Made by a program: the position numbers and the translations under genes. This document shows, piece by piece, positions 52,652 through 61,064 of a DNA stretch of 64,000 nt (its first letter is position 1; every line of letters starts with the position of its first letter). The DNA is from Aquitalea denitrificans (lineage in GTDB: Bacteria > Pseudomonadota > Gammaproteobacteria > Burkholderiales > Chromobacteriaceae), in the NCBI RefSeq assembly GCF_009856625.1, contig NZ_CP047241.1, positions 2,170,001 to 2,234,000 on the forward strand. Direction: 5' to 3'. A model generated the notes under the pieces. The model did no database searches and was not told the origin of the DNA. It worked only from the letters and a program-made list of their open reading frames with translations.

Positions 52652-53554
52652 TCAACCCAAGCGGCTGATGCTCTGCTCGCACAGCGAAACAAAAGCCTCG
52701 GCGCGCCGCGTCAGCCGCAGCTCCTGTGGCCAGGCCAGCACGATATTCAAGGCAGGCACGTCCTCCACAATGGGCAGGTACACCAGGGCATCGCCGGCAT
52801 AGGACTGCCGGGTTTGCGGGCGCAGGTTCAGCAGCGCATAGCCATTGCCCGCCGCCACCAGGCCACGCACCAGTTCAAAACTCACCGTCTTGTGGCGCAC
52901 CCGTGCTTCCAGATTGTGCAGACGGAATACCGACAGGAAATACTCCCGGCTATGCGGCAGATCCAGCAACACCATGGGCAAATCGGCCAGATCATGCAGC
53001 GACACTGCCGTTTGCGTGGCCAGCGGGTGATTGGCCGGCAGCACGGCATAGGGCAGCACGGTTTGCAGCGTTTGCCGGTACAGGCTGGGTGCCAGATCCA
53101 GGTCGTACAGCAAGGCCAGCTCGGTCTGCCCGCTGAGCAGTGCCTGCTGCAACTGGCCGGTATCTCCTTCATGCAGCTGCACCGTGATGTCCGGATAGGA
53201 CTCGCGCATAGCGGCCAGCAGGCGCGGCAGAAACAAGGGGGCAATGGTGGTGAAGCAACCCAGTGCCAGATTGCCTTGCAAGGACTGGCTCAGCGCACTG
53301 GCATGCTGGCTGAGGTCGTCCGCATGCGCCAGCAGGTTGCGCGCCGCCGCGACAAAGCTTTGCCCGGCCGGGGTCAGCGACACCCCCTTGGCATGATGGC
53401 GGATGAAAAACTGCAGGCCGAACTGCTCCTCCAGCTGGGCGATGGCGCTGGAAATCCCCGGCTGCGAGGTATACAAGGCATTGGCCGCCGCCGTCACACT
53501 GCCGTGATCCGCCACCGCCACCAAGTAAGCCAGTTGCCGCAGGGTATATTGCAT
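52652..53554 (-). CDS. LysR-family transcriptional regulator
   Basis: A 300-residue LTTR. The N-terminal winged helix is YTLRQLAYLVAVADHGSVTAAANALYTSQPGISSAIAQLEEQFG, and the effector domain (about 92-295) has LALGCFTTIAPLFLPRLL typical of CynR/CysB-like members. The polyamine binding protein lies downstream on the same strand, 128 bases away, and is a possible target. Confidence 0.9.
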   Translation of the reverse strand: MQYTLRQLAYLVAVADHGSVTAAANALYTSQPGISSAIAQLEEQFGLQFFIRHHAKGVSLTPAGQSFVAAARNLLAHADDLSQHASALSQSLQGNLALGCFTTIAPLFLPRLLAAMRESYPDITVQLHEGDTGQLQQALLSGQTELALLYDLDLAPSLYRQTLQTVLPYAVLPANHPLATQTAVSLHDLADLPMVLLDLPHSREYFLSVFRLHNLEARVRHKTVSFELVRGLVAAGNGYALLNLRPQTRQSYAGDALVYLPIVEDVPALNIVLAWPQELRLTRRAEAFVSLCEQSISRLG

Positions 53555-53792
53555 AATTTTTATCTATCCAGCTGAAAAAATAATAATATTTTCGGTATTC
53601 ACTGTGGCTACCTACACTCGCCTTGTCAACCAGCAGGCCTGAAGCAGCAAGCCGCGTCACCGCCCGCACCTGACCCAGCAAGAACAATGCCCAGACAACG
53701 GCAAGGGCTGTTGCCGGGGTGTAAAATACCGCACACCCCACATACGCCATCCACCCACAATCAGCACCCCGCCCATCACCGGAATCAACATC

Positions 53793-54950
53793 ATGGAATT
53801 CCTGACCCTGCTCAACACGCTGATCGGCTTTGACACCACCAGCCGGCTGAGCAATCTGCAGCTGATCCGCTTTGTCAAAAACTACCTGGCCGGCTACGGC
53901 ATCAGCAGCCACATCGTGGAAAACGAAGACGGCAGCAAGGCCAATCTGTACGCCACCATCGGCCCCACCGACCGCCCCGGCGTAATGCTGGCCGGCCACA
54001 CCGACGTGGTACCGGTAGATGGTCAGACATGGCACAGCAACCCGTTCCAGCTGGATATCCGCGACGAGCGGGCGTATGGCCGCGGCACGGCCGACATGAA
54101 AGGCTTCATCGCCTGTGTGCTGGCGCAGGTGCCGCAACTGGCGCAAAGCCAGCTGCACACCCCGGTACACCTGGCCTTCACCTATGACGAAGAAATCGGC
54201 TGCATCGGCGTGCGCCGTCTGCTGGAAGTGCTAGGCGGACTACCGGTACTGCCGGCAATGGGCATCATTGGCGAGCCGACACAAATGAAGCTGGTGGCCG
54301 CCCACAAGGGCAAGACTGCCTGGCGGGTGACGGCGCGGGGGCACGAAGGCCACTCCAGCAATCCGACTGCCGGGGTGAACGCGGTGGAATACGCCGCCGA
54401 GCTGGTCAGCTTCATCCGCAGCCTGGCCCGTCAGCGCCGCCAGCACGGCCCGTTCGATCCCTTGTACGAAGTGCCTTACAGCACCCTGCACGTCGGCACC
54501 ATGCAAGGCGGCACCGCGCTGAACATCATCCCCGCGCACTGCCAGTTCGACTTTGAAATCCGCCACTTGCCGGAAGACCCGCCGCAAGGCCTGCTGGACG
54601 CCATCCGCAACCATGCCCTGCAGGTGTTGCAGCCGGAAATGCAGGCAGTCGACCCCGACTGCGGCTTTGGCTTCAGCGAAAAAACCAGCTATCCGGGCTT
54701 GCTCACCCCGCCGGACGCCCACGTCGTGCGCTTTGTGCAGGACTTGCTGAACGACCACACCCCGCCACGCAAGATTGCCTTTGGCACCGAAGGCGGGCTG
54801 TTTGCCGAGCGTTGTGGCATTCCCACCGTGGTATGCGGCCCCGGCGATATCGCCCAGGCGCATCAGCCGGACGAATGGCTGGCGCTGGAGCAACTGGCCG
54901 CTTGCGATGCGTTTTTATCACGCCTGGGTAGCCAGCTCGCCAGCCGCTGA
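53793..54950 (+). CDS. argE: Acetylornithine deacetylase
   Basis: A 385-residue M20-family zinc peptidase of the ArgE type. Metal and catalytic residues are visible in MLAGHTDVVPVDG (His, Asp), RGTADMKGF (bridging Asp), YDEEIGCIG (Glu pair) and the C-terminal FGTEGGLFAERC. It removes acetate from N-acetyl-L-ornithine in arginine synthesis; ornithine feeds polyamines. A 238-base spacer before it holds no obvious gene. Confidence 0.92.
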   Translation: MEFLTLLNTLIGFDTTSRLSNLQLIRFVKNYLAGYGISSHIVENEDGSKANLYATIGPTDRPGVMLAGHTDVVPVDGQTWHSNPFQLDIRDERAYGRGTADMKGFIACVLAQVPQLAQSQLHTPVHLAFTYDEEIGCIGVRRLLEVLGGLPVLPAMGIIGEPTQMKLVAAHKGKTAWRVTARGHEGHSSNPTAGVNAVEYAAELVSFIRSLARQRRQHGPFDPLYEVPYSTLHVGTMQGGTALNIIPAHCQFDFEIRHLPEDPPQGLLDAIRNHALQVLQPEMQAVDPDCGFGFSEKTSYPGLLTPPDAHVVRFVQDLLNDHTPPRKIAFGTEGGLFAERCGIPTVVCGPGDIAQAHQPDEWLALEQLAACDAFLSRLGSQLASR

Positions 54951-54970
54951 GCCTGTCGCATGACAGCAAC

Positions 54971-55008
54971 CGGCCCGTCTTTCTGCACAAGGAAGCCGGG
55001 CCGTTTTT
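54971..55008 (+). terminator. Intrinsic terminator after argE
   Basis: CGGCCCG (54971-54977) pairs with CGGGCCG (54997-55003), the inner sequences can pair partly, and five T follow. It lies 20 bases after argE. Confidence 0.85.
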
Positions 55009-55054
55009 GCACAACAGTGTTATCCTCTGCTGCCTTTGCCGACAGGAGCCCGCC

Positions 55055-55402
55055 ATGGCCTTTTGCAGCAGCTTCAGCCCCCAGGATCAAGAACCCGGTG
55101 CCGAGCAACTGGCGACGCAGCACGGCCCGCTGTTGCTGGAATTCGGTGCGCCCTGGTGCGCACACTGTCAGGCAGCACAAGCCTTACTGGCCAGCGCCAT
55201 GCAGCAGTACCCCGACTTGCCACACCTCAAGATAGAGGACGGCAAAGGTCGCCGCCTGGGCCGCAGCTTCAGGGTCAAGCTGTGGCCCACGCTGGTGCTG
55301 CTGCAAGACGGGCAGGAAATGACCCGGCTGGTACGGCCCGACAGCCTGCAGGCGGTCGAACAGTTACTGGCCAGCCTGGCCACCGCACCGCGCACATCAT
55401 GA
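55055..55402 (+). CDS. Thioredoxin-family protein
   Basis: A 115-residue protein with a thioredoxin fold. The active site is WCAHC in LLEFGAPWCAHCQAAQALL, and cis-proline is in KLWPTLVLL. The start follows ACAGGAG. No signal peptide is seen, so it is cytoplasmic. It lies 50 bases before the radical SAM gene and could be its redox partner, which is inference. Confidence 0.9.
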   Translation: MAFCSSFSPQDQEPGAEQLATQHGPLLLEFGAPWCAHCQAAQALLASAMQQYPDLPHLKIEDGKGRRLGRSFRVKLWPTLVLLQDGQEMTRLVRPDSLQAVEQLLASLATAPRTS

Positions 55403-55452
55403 ATACCGCCTGTCGCCGCTAAACCCGATGCCCCGGCGGGCCGCAGCAATCA

Positions 55453-57402
55453 ATGAAAGCCATGCAGTTGAATACCACCCCCATGCAGACGTCCACCGCC
55501 AATGCGTCGCCACGCGTGTTGTCGCTCATCCCGCCGATGACGCAGCTGAACACGCCCTACCCGTCCACCGCCTATATCACCGGCTTTCTGCGCTCGCGCC
55601 AGGTCACGGCCTTTCAGGAAGACCTGGCCTTGCAGCTGGTATTGCGACTGTTCTCGGCAAGTGGCCTGCAGGCCGTGCGCCAGCAGCTTGACGCCATTCC
55701 ACCGAAAAAGCGCAGTGCCCAGCTGCACAACTTTGTCGGCCAGTTCGAGCGCTATCTGGCCACCATCGGCCCGGTGATTGCCTTTTTGCAAGGGCGTGAC
55801 TCCACCGTGGCGCATCGCATCTGTGGCCGCAATTTCCTGCCCGAAGGCGAGCGCTTTGCCGCGCTGGAAGTGTATGTGGACCCGGACGACCCTTATGGTG
55901 GCGACCCGCTGGCCTGGGCCTTTGGCGCACTTGGCCAGCAGGACCGCGCCCGCCATCTGGCCACGCTGTACCTGAATGACATTGCCGACGTGCTGCGCGA
56001 GGCGGTGGATGAGCGTTTTGAATTCGTGCGCTATGCCGAATCACTGGCCATGAGCCAGCCCACCTTCGACCCGCTGGCGCGTGCCCTGGCCGGCAAACCT
56101 TCGCTGGTGGACGACACCTTGCAGCAACTGGTGGAAGAAGCCATTGCCCGTCATCAGCCGGACATCGTGCTGCTGTCGGTCCCCTTCCCCGGTTCGGTGT
56201 ATGCAGCCTTCCGCATCGCCCAGACCATCAAGGCGCGCTGGCCGTCCATCCGCACCGTGCTGGGCGGCGGCTTCGTCAATACCGAACTGCGCGAACTCAA
56301 AGAACCACGGGTGTTCGATTACTTCGACTTCATCACGCTGGACGATGGCGAAAAACCGCTGCTGGCGCTGCTGGAACACTGGCAAGGCAAACGCTCGGCA
56401 TCGAGGCTGGTGCGCACCTTCATGCGCGAAGACGGCCAGGTGCGCTACATCAACATGATGGAAGCCGATATTCCGTTCGAGGAAGTCGGCACGCCTACCT
56501 GGGACGGCCTGCCCATCGACCGCTACCTGTCGCTGCTGGACATGCTCAACCCCATGCACCGCCTGTGGAGCGACGGGCGCTGGAACAAGCTGACGGTGGC
56601 ACATGGCTGCTACTGGAAGAAATGCAGTTTCTGTGACGTGACACTGGACTACATCTCGCGCTACGAAACCGCCTCTGCCAGCACCTTAGTGGACCGCATC
56701 GAAGCCATCATTGCCGAAACCGGCCAGACCGGCTTCCATTTTGTCGATGAGGCTGCGCCGCCCAAGATGCTGCGCGCCCTGGCCGAAGAGCTGCTGCGCC
56801 GCAATGTGGCCATTTCCTGGTGGGGCAATATCCGCTTCGAAAAATCCTTCACCCCCGAGCTATGCCAGCTACTGGCGGAAAGCGGCTGCATCGCCATTTC
56901 CGGTGGGCTGGAAGTGGCCTCGGACCGCCTGCTCAAGCTGATGAAAAAAGGCGTGTCGGTGGAACAGGTGGCCCGCGTCACGCAAAGCTTTACCGAAGCC
57001 GGCGTGCTGGTGCATGCCTACCTGATGTACGGCTTTCCCACCCAGACAGTGCAGGACACGGTGGATGCACTGGAATACGTGCGCCAGCTGTTTGATACCG
57101 GCTGCATCCAGTCCGGCTTCTTCCACCGCTTTGCCTGCACCGTGCACTCGCCGGTGGGCCAGAATCCGGAAGAATACGGCGTCACCCTGCAGCCCTTGCC
57201 GCCAGTCAGCTTTGCCAAGAATGATGTCGGCTTCATCGACCCCACCGGCACCGACCACGACGCCATGGGCAAGGCGCTCAACAAAGCCTTGTACAACTTC
57301 ATGCACGGCATCGGGCTGGATCAGGATGTACGCAACTGGTTTAGCGGCCGGGTACCCAAGTCGCGCGTGCCGCGCAATTTCATTGCCCGCGCCCTTGGTT
57401 GA
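55453..57402 (+). CDS. Radical SAM protein with B12-binding-like domain and CX4CX2C motif
   Basis: A 649-residue protein. An N-terminal cobalamin-binding-like domain (about 1-290, HQPDIVLLSVPFPGSVYAAFR and VLGGGFVN) has no DxHxxG motif, so classical lower-axial histidine ligation is unlikely. A radical SAM domain (about 375-600) has a variant cluster motif C386-x4-C391-x2-C394 (HGCYWKKCSFCDV) instead of CX3CX2C. GGLEVASDRLLKLMKKGV and YLMYGFPTQT agree with the Elp3/MiaB-type TIM barrel. No named function is known to me. The ATG used has a weak ribosome binding site. Confidence 0.85.
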   Translation: MKAMQLNTTPMQTSTANASPRVLSLIPPMTQLNTPYPSTAYITGFLRSRQVTAFQEDLALQLVLRLFSASGLQAVRQQLDAIPPKKRSAQLHNFVGQFERYLATIGPVIAFLQGRDSTVAHRICGRNFLPEGERFAALEVYVDPDDPYGGDPLAWAFGALGQQDRARHLATLYLNDIADVLREAVDERFEFVRYAESLAMSQPTFDPLARALAGKPSLVDDTLQQLVEEAIARHQPDIVLLSVPFPGSVYAAFRIAQTIKARWPSIRTVLGGGFVNTELRELKEPRVFDYFDFITLDDGEKPLLALLEHWQGKRSASRLVRTFMREDGQVRYINMMEADIPFEEVGTPTWDGLPIDRYLSLLDMLNPMHRLWSDGRWNKLTVAHGCYWKKCSFCDVTLDYISRYETASASTLVDRIEAIIAETGQTGFHFVDEAAPPKMLRALAEELLRRNVAISWWGNIRFEKSFTPELCQLLAESGCIAISGGLEVASDRLLKLMKKGVSVEQVARVTQSFTEAGVLVHAYLMYGFPTQTVQDTVDALEYVRQLFDTGCIQSGFFHRFACTVHSPVGQNPEEYGVTLQPLPPVSFAKNDVGFIDPTGTDHDAMGKALNKALYNFMHGIGLDQDVRNWFSGRVPKSRVPRNFIARALG

Positions 57403-57590
57403 GGCGGATTATGGTGAGCAGAGGCTGGGCGCAAAAAATGCCCGGCCTGCATGGTTTCCTGTGCGCGATACGCCTCTTGGACAGGCCGCATGCTGAACGA
57501 TTGACGCACAGCCGGCTCCAAGCTGCTGTTGCAACTGATGCAACATGCCCTGCTTTCCCGATACAGCCCCGTCACGCAAGGAGAACCGCC

Positions 57591-57983
57591 ATGTCATCCA
57601 GCCCGAAGAATGCACGGATCCCGCAACAGCCCAGTCTGGACATTACTTTGAAGTTTCTGCAGGTTTCCATCAACAATGTTGAACAGCTGGTGAATTTTCA
57701 GATCAGCACCAGCCGAGAACATCTGGACAACTACGCCAAGTCTATCCAGGCACTGAGCCAGGCCAGCACCCCGCAGGAGGCTCTCAACCAGATCAGTGAC
57801 TTGGCCCGGGCCAATGCCAACAAGGCCATGGAATGTTCCGGCGAATTCTGCGACATCCTGTCCAAAGCCCAGGAAGAGCTGCAAGGCTTGGCACTGGAGC
57901 ACTTGTCCAGCATGCAGCAATCCCTGCAGGGCATGAGCAGTTATCTGCAGCAGCCCACCACAGAAACCAGCCAGAAGAAATAA
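57591..57983 (+). CDS. Phasin-family protein
   Basis: A 130-residue, almost all-helical protein of the phasin type, with LKFLQVSINNVEQLVNFQISTSREHLDNYAKSIQALSQASTPQEALN. Phasins coat polyhydroxyalkanoate granules. AAGGAG lies before the ATG. No PHA synthase gene is near. A terminator follows. Confidence 0.85.
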   Translation: MSSSPKNARIPQQPSLDITLKFLQVSINNVEQLVNFQISTSREHLDNYAKSIQALSQASTPQEALNQISDLARANANKAMECSGEFCDILSKAQEELQGLALEHLSSMQQSLQGMSSYLQQPTTETSQKK

Positions 57984-57992
57984 ACCGCCCAT

Positions 57993-58037
57993 AAACATAC
58001 GGCCCGCCATCCTGCCGGATGTGCGGGCCGTATGTTT
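57993..58037. terminator. Intrinsic terminator between phasin and CDGSH genes
   Basis: AAACATACGGCCCGC pairs with GCGGGCCGTATGTTT (15 pairs) around a loop with CATCC/GGATG. The end is T-rich on the plus strand and A-rich on the other, so it can act in both directions for the convergent genes. Confidence 0.88.
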
Positions 58038-58076
58038 TCAACCATGACAATGGGCAATGCCCACTGCGGCACGGTT

Positions 58077-58244
58077 TCAGTCGTCGCCGAAATCTGCCGC
58101 AGCCACTTGCGCTGCCGCCTGCTTTTGTTCCTCGACTTGTTTTGCCTGCCACTGCTCTTCAGTCAGACCATGGCTGCCATCGCAGTAGTCCCTGCGTCCA
58201 CAACCACAACGGCCGATATCAGCCGGATTTGCCTGTACCCGCAT
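58077..58244 (-). CDS. CDGSH-type iron-sulfur mini-protein
   Basis: A 55-residue protein too short for most gene calls. It holds CGCGRRDYCDGSHGLTEEQW, giving the C-x-C and CDGSH cluster ligands, with a helical Gln/Ala tail. GGGGAGG lies six bases before the ATG. Such proteins bind a pH-sensitive [2Fe-2S] cluster and are probable redox or Fe-S transfer proteins. It is convergent with the phasin gene. Confidence 0.8.
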   Translation of the reverse strand: MRVQANPADIGRCGCGRRDYCDGSHGLTEEQWQAKQVEEQKQAAAQVAAADFGDD

Positions 58245-58414
58245 ACTTGCCTCCCCTTGAATCCGCCACCGGCAGCCACTGCGAGCGCAGCAGCCATTAC
58301 CGGCGCGGAGCTGAGACTAACCTGCCTGCGGTCGCATTTCAACACTGACAGCAAACAGAAACTGAAACGCCCCCGCATCGCTGACCGACAGCAAGCACCA
58401 CAACAAGTGCTCCG

Positions 58415-59509
58415 TCAACGCCCTGTTTTCAGTTGCGTCCACAAGCGGTTCTGCAAGCGCAGGATATCCGTTGGCAAGGGTTGCAGCAGGAACAGTGTCT
58501 GCATCACCGCGGGCGGCGGGTAGATACCGGCATCACTGGCAATGGCCGGCTGCACCAGTTTGCGCGCCGGAATATTGGGCGTGGGGTAGAACACCTTGTT
58601 GGTGATGCCGGCCGCCACATCCGGCTGCAGGATATGGTTGATCCACTGGTGCGCCGCCGTCGGGTTGGGCGCATCTTTCGGTATGGTCATCATGTCCACC
58701 GAAAACGGTGCCCCGCTTTTAGGAATGACATAGGCAATCTGGTAATGCTTGCCGGCATCTGCCGCCCGGCGCCGGGCAATGCCGATATCGCCGGACCAGC
58801 CCACCGCCATGCAGACATCGCCATTGGCCAGGTCGTTGATATAGCCGGATGAATTGAACTGGGTAATATAGGGGCGGATTTTCTTCAGCGTCTCGAATGC
58901 CGCCTGATAATCGGCCGGGTTCTTGCTGTTCGGGTCCTTGTGCAGGTAATGCAGGGTGATGGCAAACACATCGCTGGCCTGATCCAGCATCGACACCCCG
59001 CAACTCTTCAGCTTGCCCAGCCGTGCCGGGTCAAACAGTAGGTCCCAGCTATCCAGCGCTGCATCATTGCCCAGCGCCGCCTTCACCTTGTTCAGGTTCA
59101 GCCCCAGCCCGTCGGTAAACCAGGCATAGGGCACGCCGTATTTGTTACCGGGGTCGGCACTGGCCACCATTTTCATCAGTTGCGGGTCCAGATTGGCCAG
59201 ATTGGGCAGCAACGCCTTGTTGAGCGGCTGATAGATGCCGGCGGCAGCCTGACGCGCCATGTAGTTGGAGGTGGGAACCACCACGTCGTAACCGGCGCGG
59301 CCGGTAAGCATTTTGGCCTGCAAGGTGTCATCGCTGTCGTAGACATCGTATTTCACCTTGATGCCGGTCTGCTTCTCGAAGCTGGCAATGGTTTGCTCGC
59401 CGATATAGTCCGACCAGTTGTAGACATGCAGCTCGGCCGCCTGGGCGGTGAGGCCAAGACAGCAGAGCGTGGCGGAGGCAAGACGGCGCAGGGTGGGTGT
59501 GAAGCGCAT
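58415..59509 (-). CDS. Putrescine/spermidine-type binding protein
   Basis: A 364-residue protein with a signal peptide (ASATLCCLGLTAQA) and PotF/SpuD features: ELHVYNWSDYIGEQTIASFEKQTGIKVKYDVYDSDDTLQAK, TSNYMARQAAAG, CMAVGWSGDIGIARRRA. Its start is 146 bases beyond the aminotransferase gene on the same strand, so it belongs to the putrescine unit. Permease genes are missing here. Confidence 0.92.
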   Translation of the reverse strand: MRFTPTLRRLASATLCCLGLTAQAAELHVYNWSDYIGEQTIASFEKQTGIKVKYDVYDSDDTLQAKMLTGRAGYDVVVPTSNYMARQAAAGIYQPLNKALLPNLANLDPQLMKMVASADPGNKYGVPYAWFTDGLGLNLNKVKAALGNDAALDSWDLLFDPARLGKLKSCGVSMLDQASDVFAITLHYLHKDPNSKNPADYQAAFETLKKIRPYITQFNSSGYINDLANGDVCMAVGWSGDIGIARRRAADAGKHYQIAYVIPKSGAPFSVDMMTIPKDAPNPTAAHQWINHILQPDVAAGITNKVFYPTPNIPARKLVQPAIASDAGIYPPPAVMQTLFLLQPLPTDILRLQNRLWTQLKTGR

Positions 59510-59655
59510 GATGGTGAAACTCCTGTAGTGCGGACGGGCAACACCCGTCCACCGGCCAGGCTGACCGGTGGCGGGAACAATGGCGCTGTGCTGAAGGAGT
59601 GGTCCCGGCAAGGAATGGCCGCTGAACGGCTCTGAGAGGATGCCGGTGGCGGGGC

Positions 59656-61038
59656 TTACAACATGCCCAGCTCGCGGGCAGTGCGGTCGACTGCCCGCAG
59701 GGTTTTGCTCAGCAGCTCGTCAATCTGGCTACGGGAAATAGCCAGTGCCGGCGCCATGATCATGCGGCCATGGGTGGAGCGGATGATCAGCCCCTCGTCA
59801 AAACCATGACTGCGGCAACGCCAGCCGATATCGTCTTCATTGGCAAACAGCTTGCGGCTGGCCTTGTCTTCGCACAGCTGCAAGGCCGCCACCATGCCCG
59901 TGCCCTGGATGTCACCCACCAACGGGTGGTCGGCAAACACTTCACGCAGGCAGCGTTGCAGATAGGGGCCGGTATCCTGCTTGACGGCCTCCACCATGCC
60001 CTCACCCTGCAACACATCCAGATTGGCCAGTGCCACCGCGGCAGCCACCGGGTGACCGGAATAGGTCAGGCCGTGGGCAAACACCCCGCCCTTGTCGATC
60101 AGGGCCTGGGCCATGCGCCGCGACAGCACCAGTCCGCCCATGGGGATGTAGCCGGAGGTCAGCCCCTTGGCAATGCTCAGCGTGTCGGGCTGGAAGTCGA
60201 AATGCTGATGGGCAAACCATTCGCCGGTACGGCCAAAGCCGCCGATTACCTCGTCGGCGCACAGCAGCACATCGTACTGACGGCAAATACTCTGGATTTC
60301 CGGCCAGTAGCTTTCCGGCGGAAAAATCATGCCACCGGCTCCCTGGAAGGGTTCGGCGACAAAAGCCGCCACCTTGTCCGCACCCAGTTGCAGGATTTTC
60401 TGCTCCAGCGCGCGGGCGCACTGCAGGCCGAATTCCGCCGGGCTGAGGCTGCCGCCGTGACGGAACCAGTCCGGTTCGTCAATGTGTTCAACCCCCGGAA
60501 TCGGAAGATTGCCCATCTCGTGCATGAAGGCCATGCCACCCAGCGAGGCACTGCCCACGGTGGAGCCGTGATAGCCATTGTGGCGGCCGATGAAGATTTT
60601 CTTGTCCGGCTGCCCCATCACGTCCCAGAAGCGGCGTACGGTGCGGATCAGCACCTCATTGGCTTCGGAGCCGGAGTTGGTATAAATCACATGGCTGTAA
60701 CTACCGGGTAGCAAGGAAAACAGCCGCTCGGACAACTCCACCACCGCCGGGTGGGTAGTGTGGAAAAACATATTGTAGTAACTGAGCTCCTTGAGCTGCC
60801 GGGTGGCGGCATCAATCAGCTCCTGCCGGCCATAGCCGACATTGGTGCACCACAGGCCGGACATCCCGTCCAGATACTGCTTGCCCTCGCTGTCCCACAC
60901 ATACAGCCCTTCGCCACGGGTGATGACGCGCGGCCCCTCCTCGTTCAGGGCTTTCTGGTCCAGAAAGGCATGAATATGATGGGCGGCATCCATGGCCTGA
61001 TAGTCGGCGGTACTGCGTTGGTTTTGCTTCGTGCGCAT
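59656..61038 (-). CDS. Putrescine/polyamine aminotransferase (class III, SpuC-like)
   Basis: A 460-residue class III PLP aminotransferase. Visible parts are GMSGLWCTNVGYGRQELIDAA, GSEANEVLIRTVRRFW, HNGYHGSTVGSASLGGM, EPFQGAGGMIFP and the Schiff-base lysine in SIAKGLTSGYIPMGG. The pattern fits SpuC-type putrescine-pyruvate aminotransferases. The aldehyde made would go to the dehydrogenase encoded just upstream on the same strand. GGAG is placed well before the ATG at 61038. Confidence 0.88.
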   Translation of the reverse strand: MRTKQNQRSTADYQAMDAAHHIHAFLDQKALNEEGPRVITRGEGLYVWDSEGKQYLDGMSGLWCTNVGYGRQELIDAATRQLKELSYYNMFFHTTHPAVVELSERLFSLLPGSYSHVIYTNSGSEANEVLIRTVRRFWDVMGQPDKKIFIGRHNGYHGSTVGSASLGGMAFMHEMGNLPIPGVEHIDEPDWFRHGGSLSPAEFGLQCARALEQKILQLGADKVAAFVAEPFQGAGGMIFPPESYWPEIQSICRQYDVLLCADEVIGGFGRTGEWFAHQHFDFQPDTLSIAKGLTSGYIPMGGLVLSRRMAQALIDKGGVFAHGLTYSGHPVAAAVALANLDVLQGEGMVEAVKQDTGPYLQRCLREVFADHPLVGDIQGTGMVAALQLCEDKASRKLFANEDDIGWRCRSHGFDEGLIIRSTHGRMIMAPALAISRSQIDELLSKTLRAVDRTARELGML

Positions 61039-61064
61039 TGAGGTCTCCATGCCGGGGCACCGGC

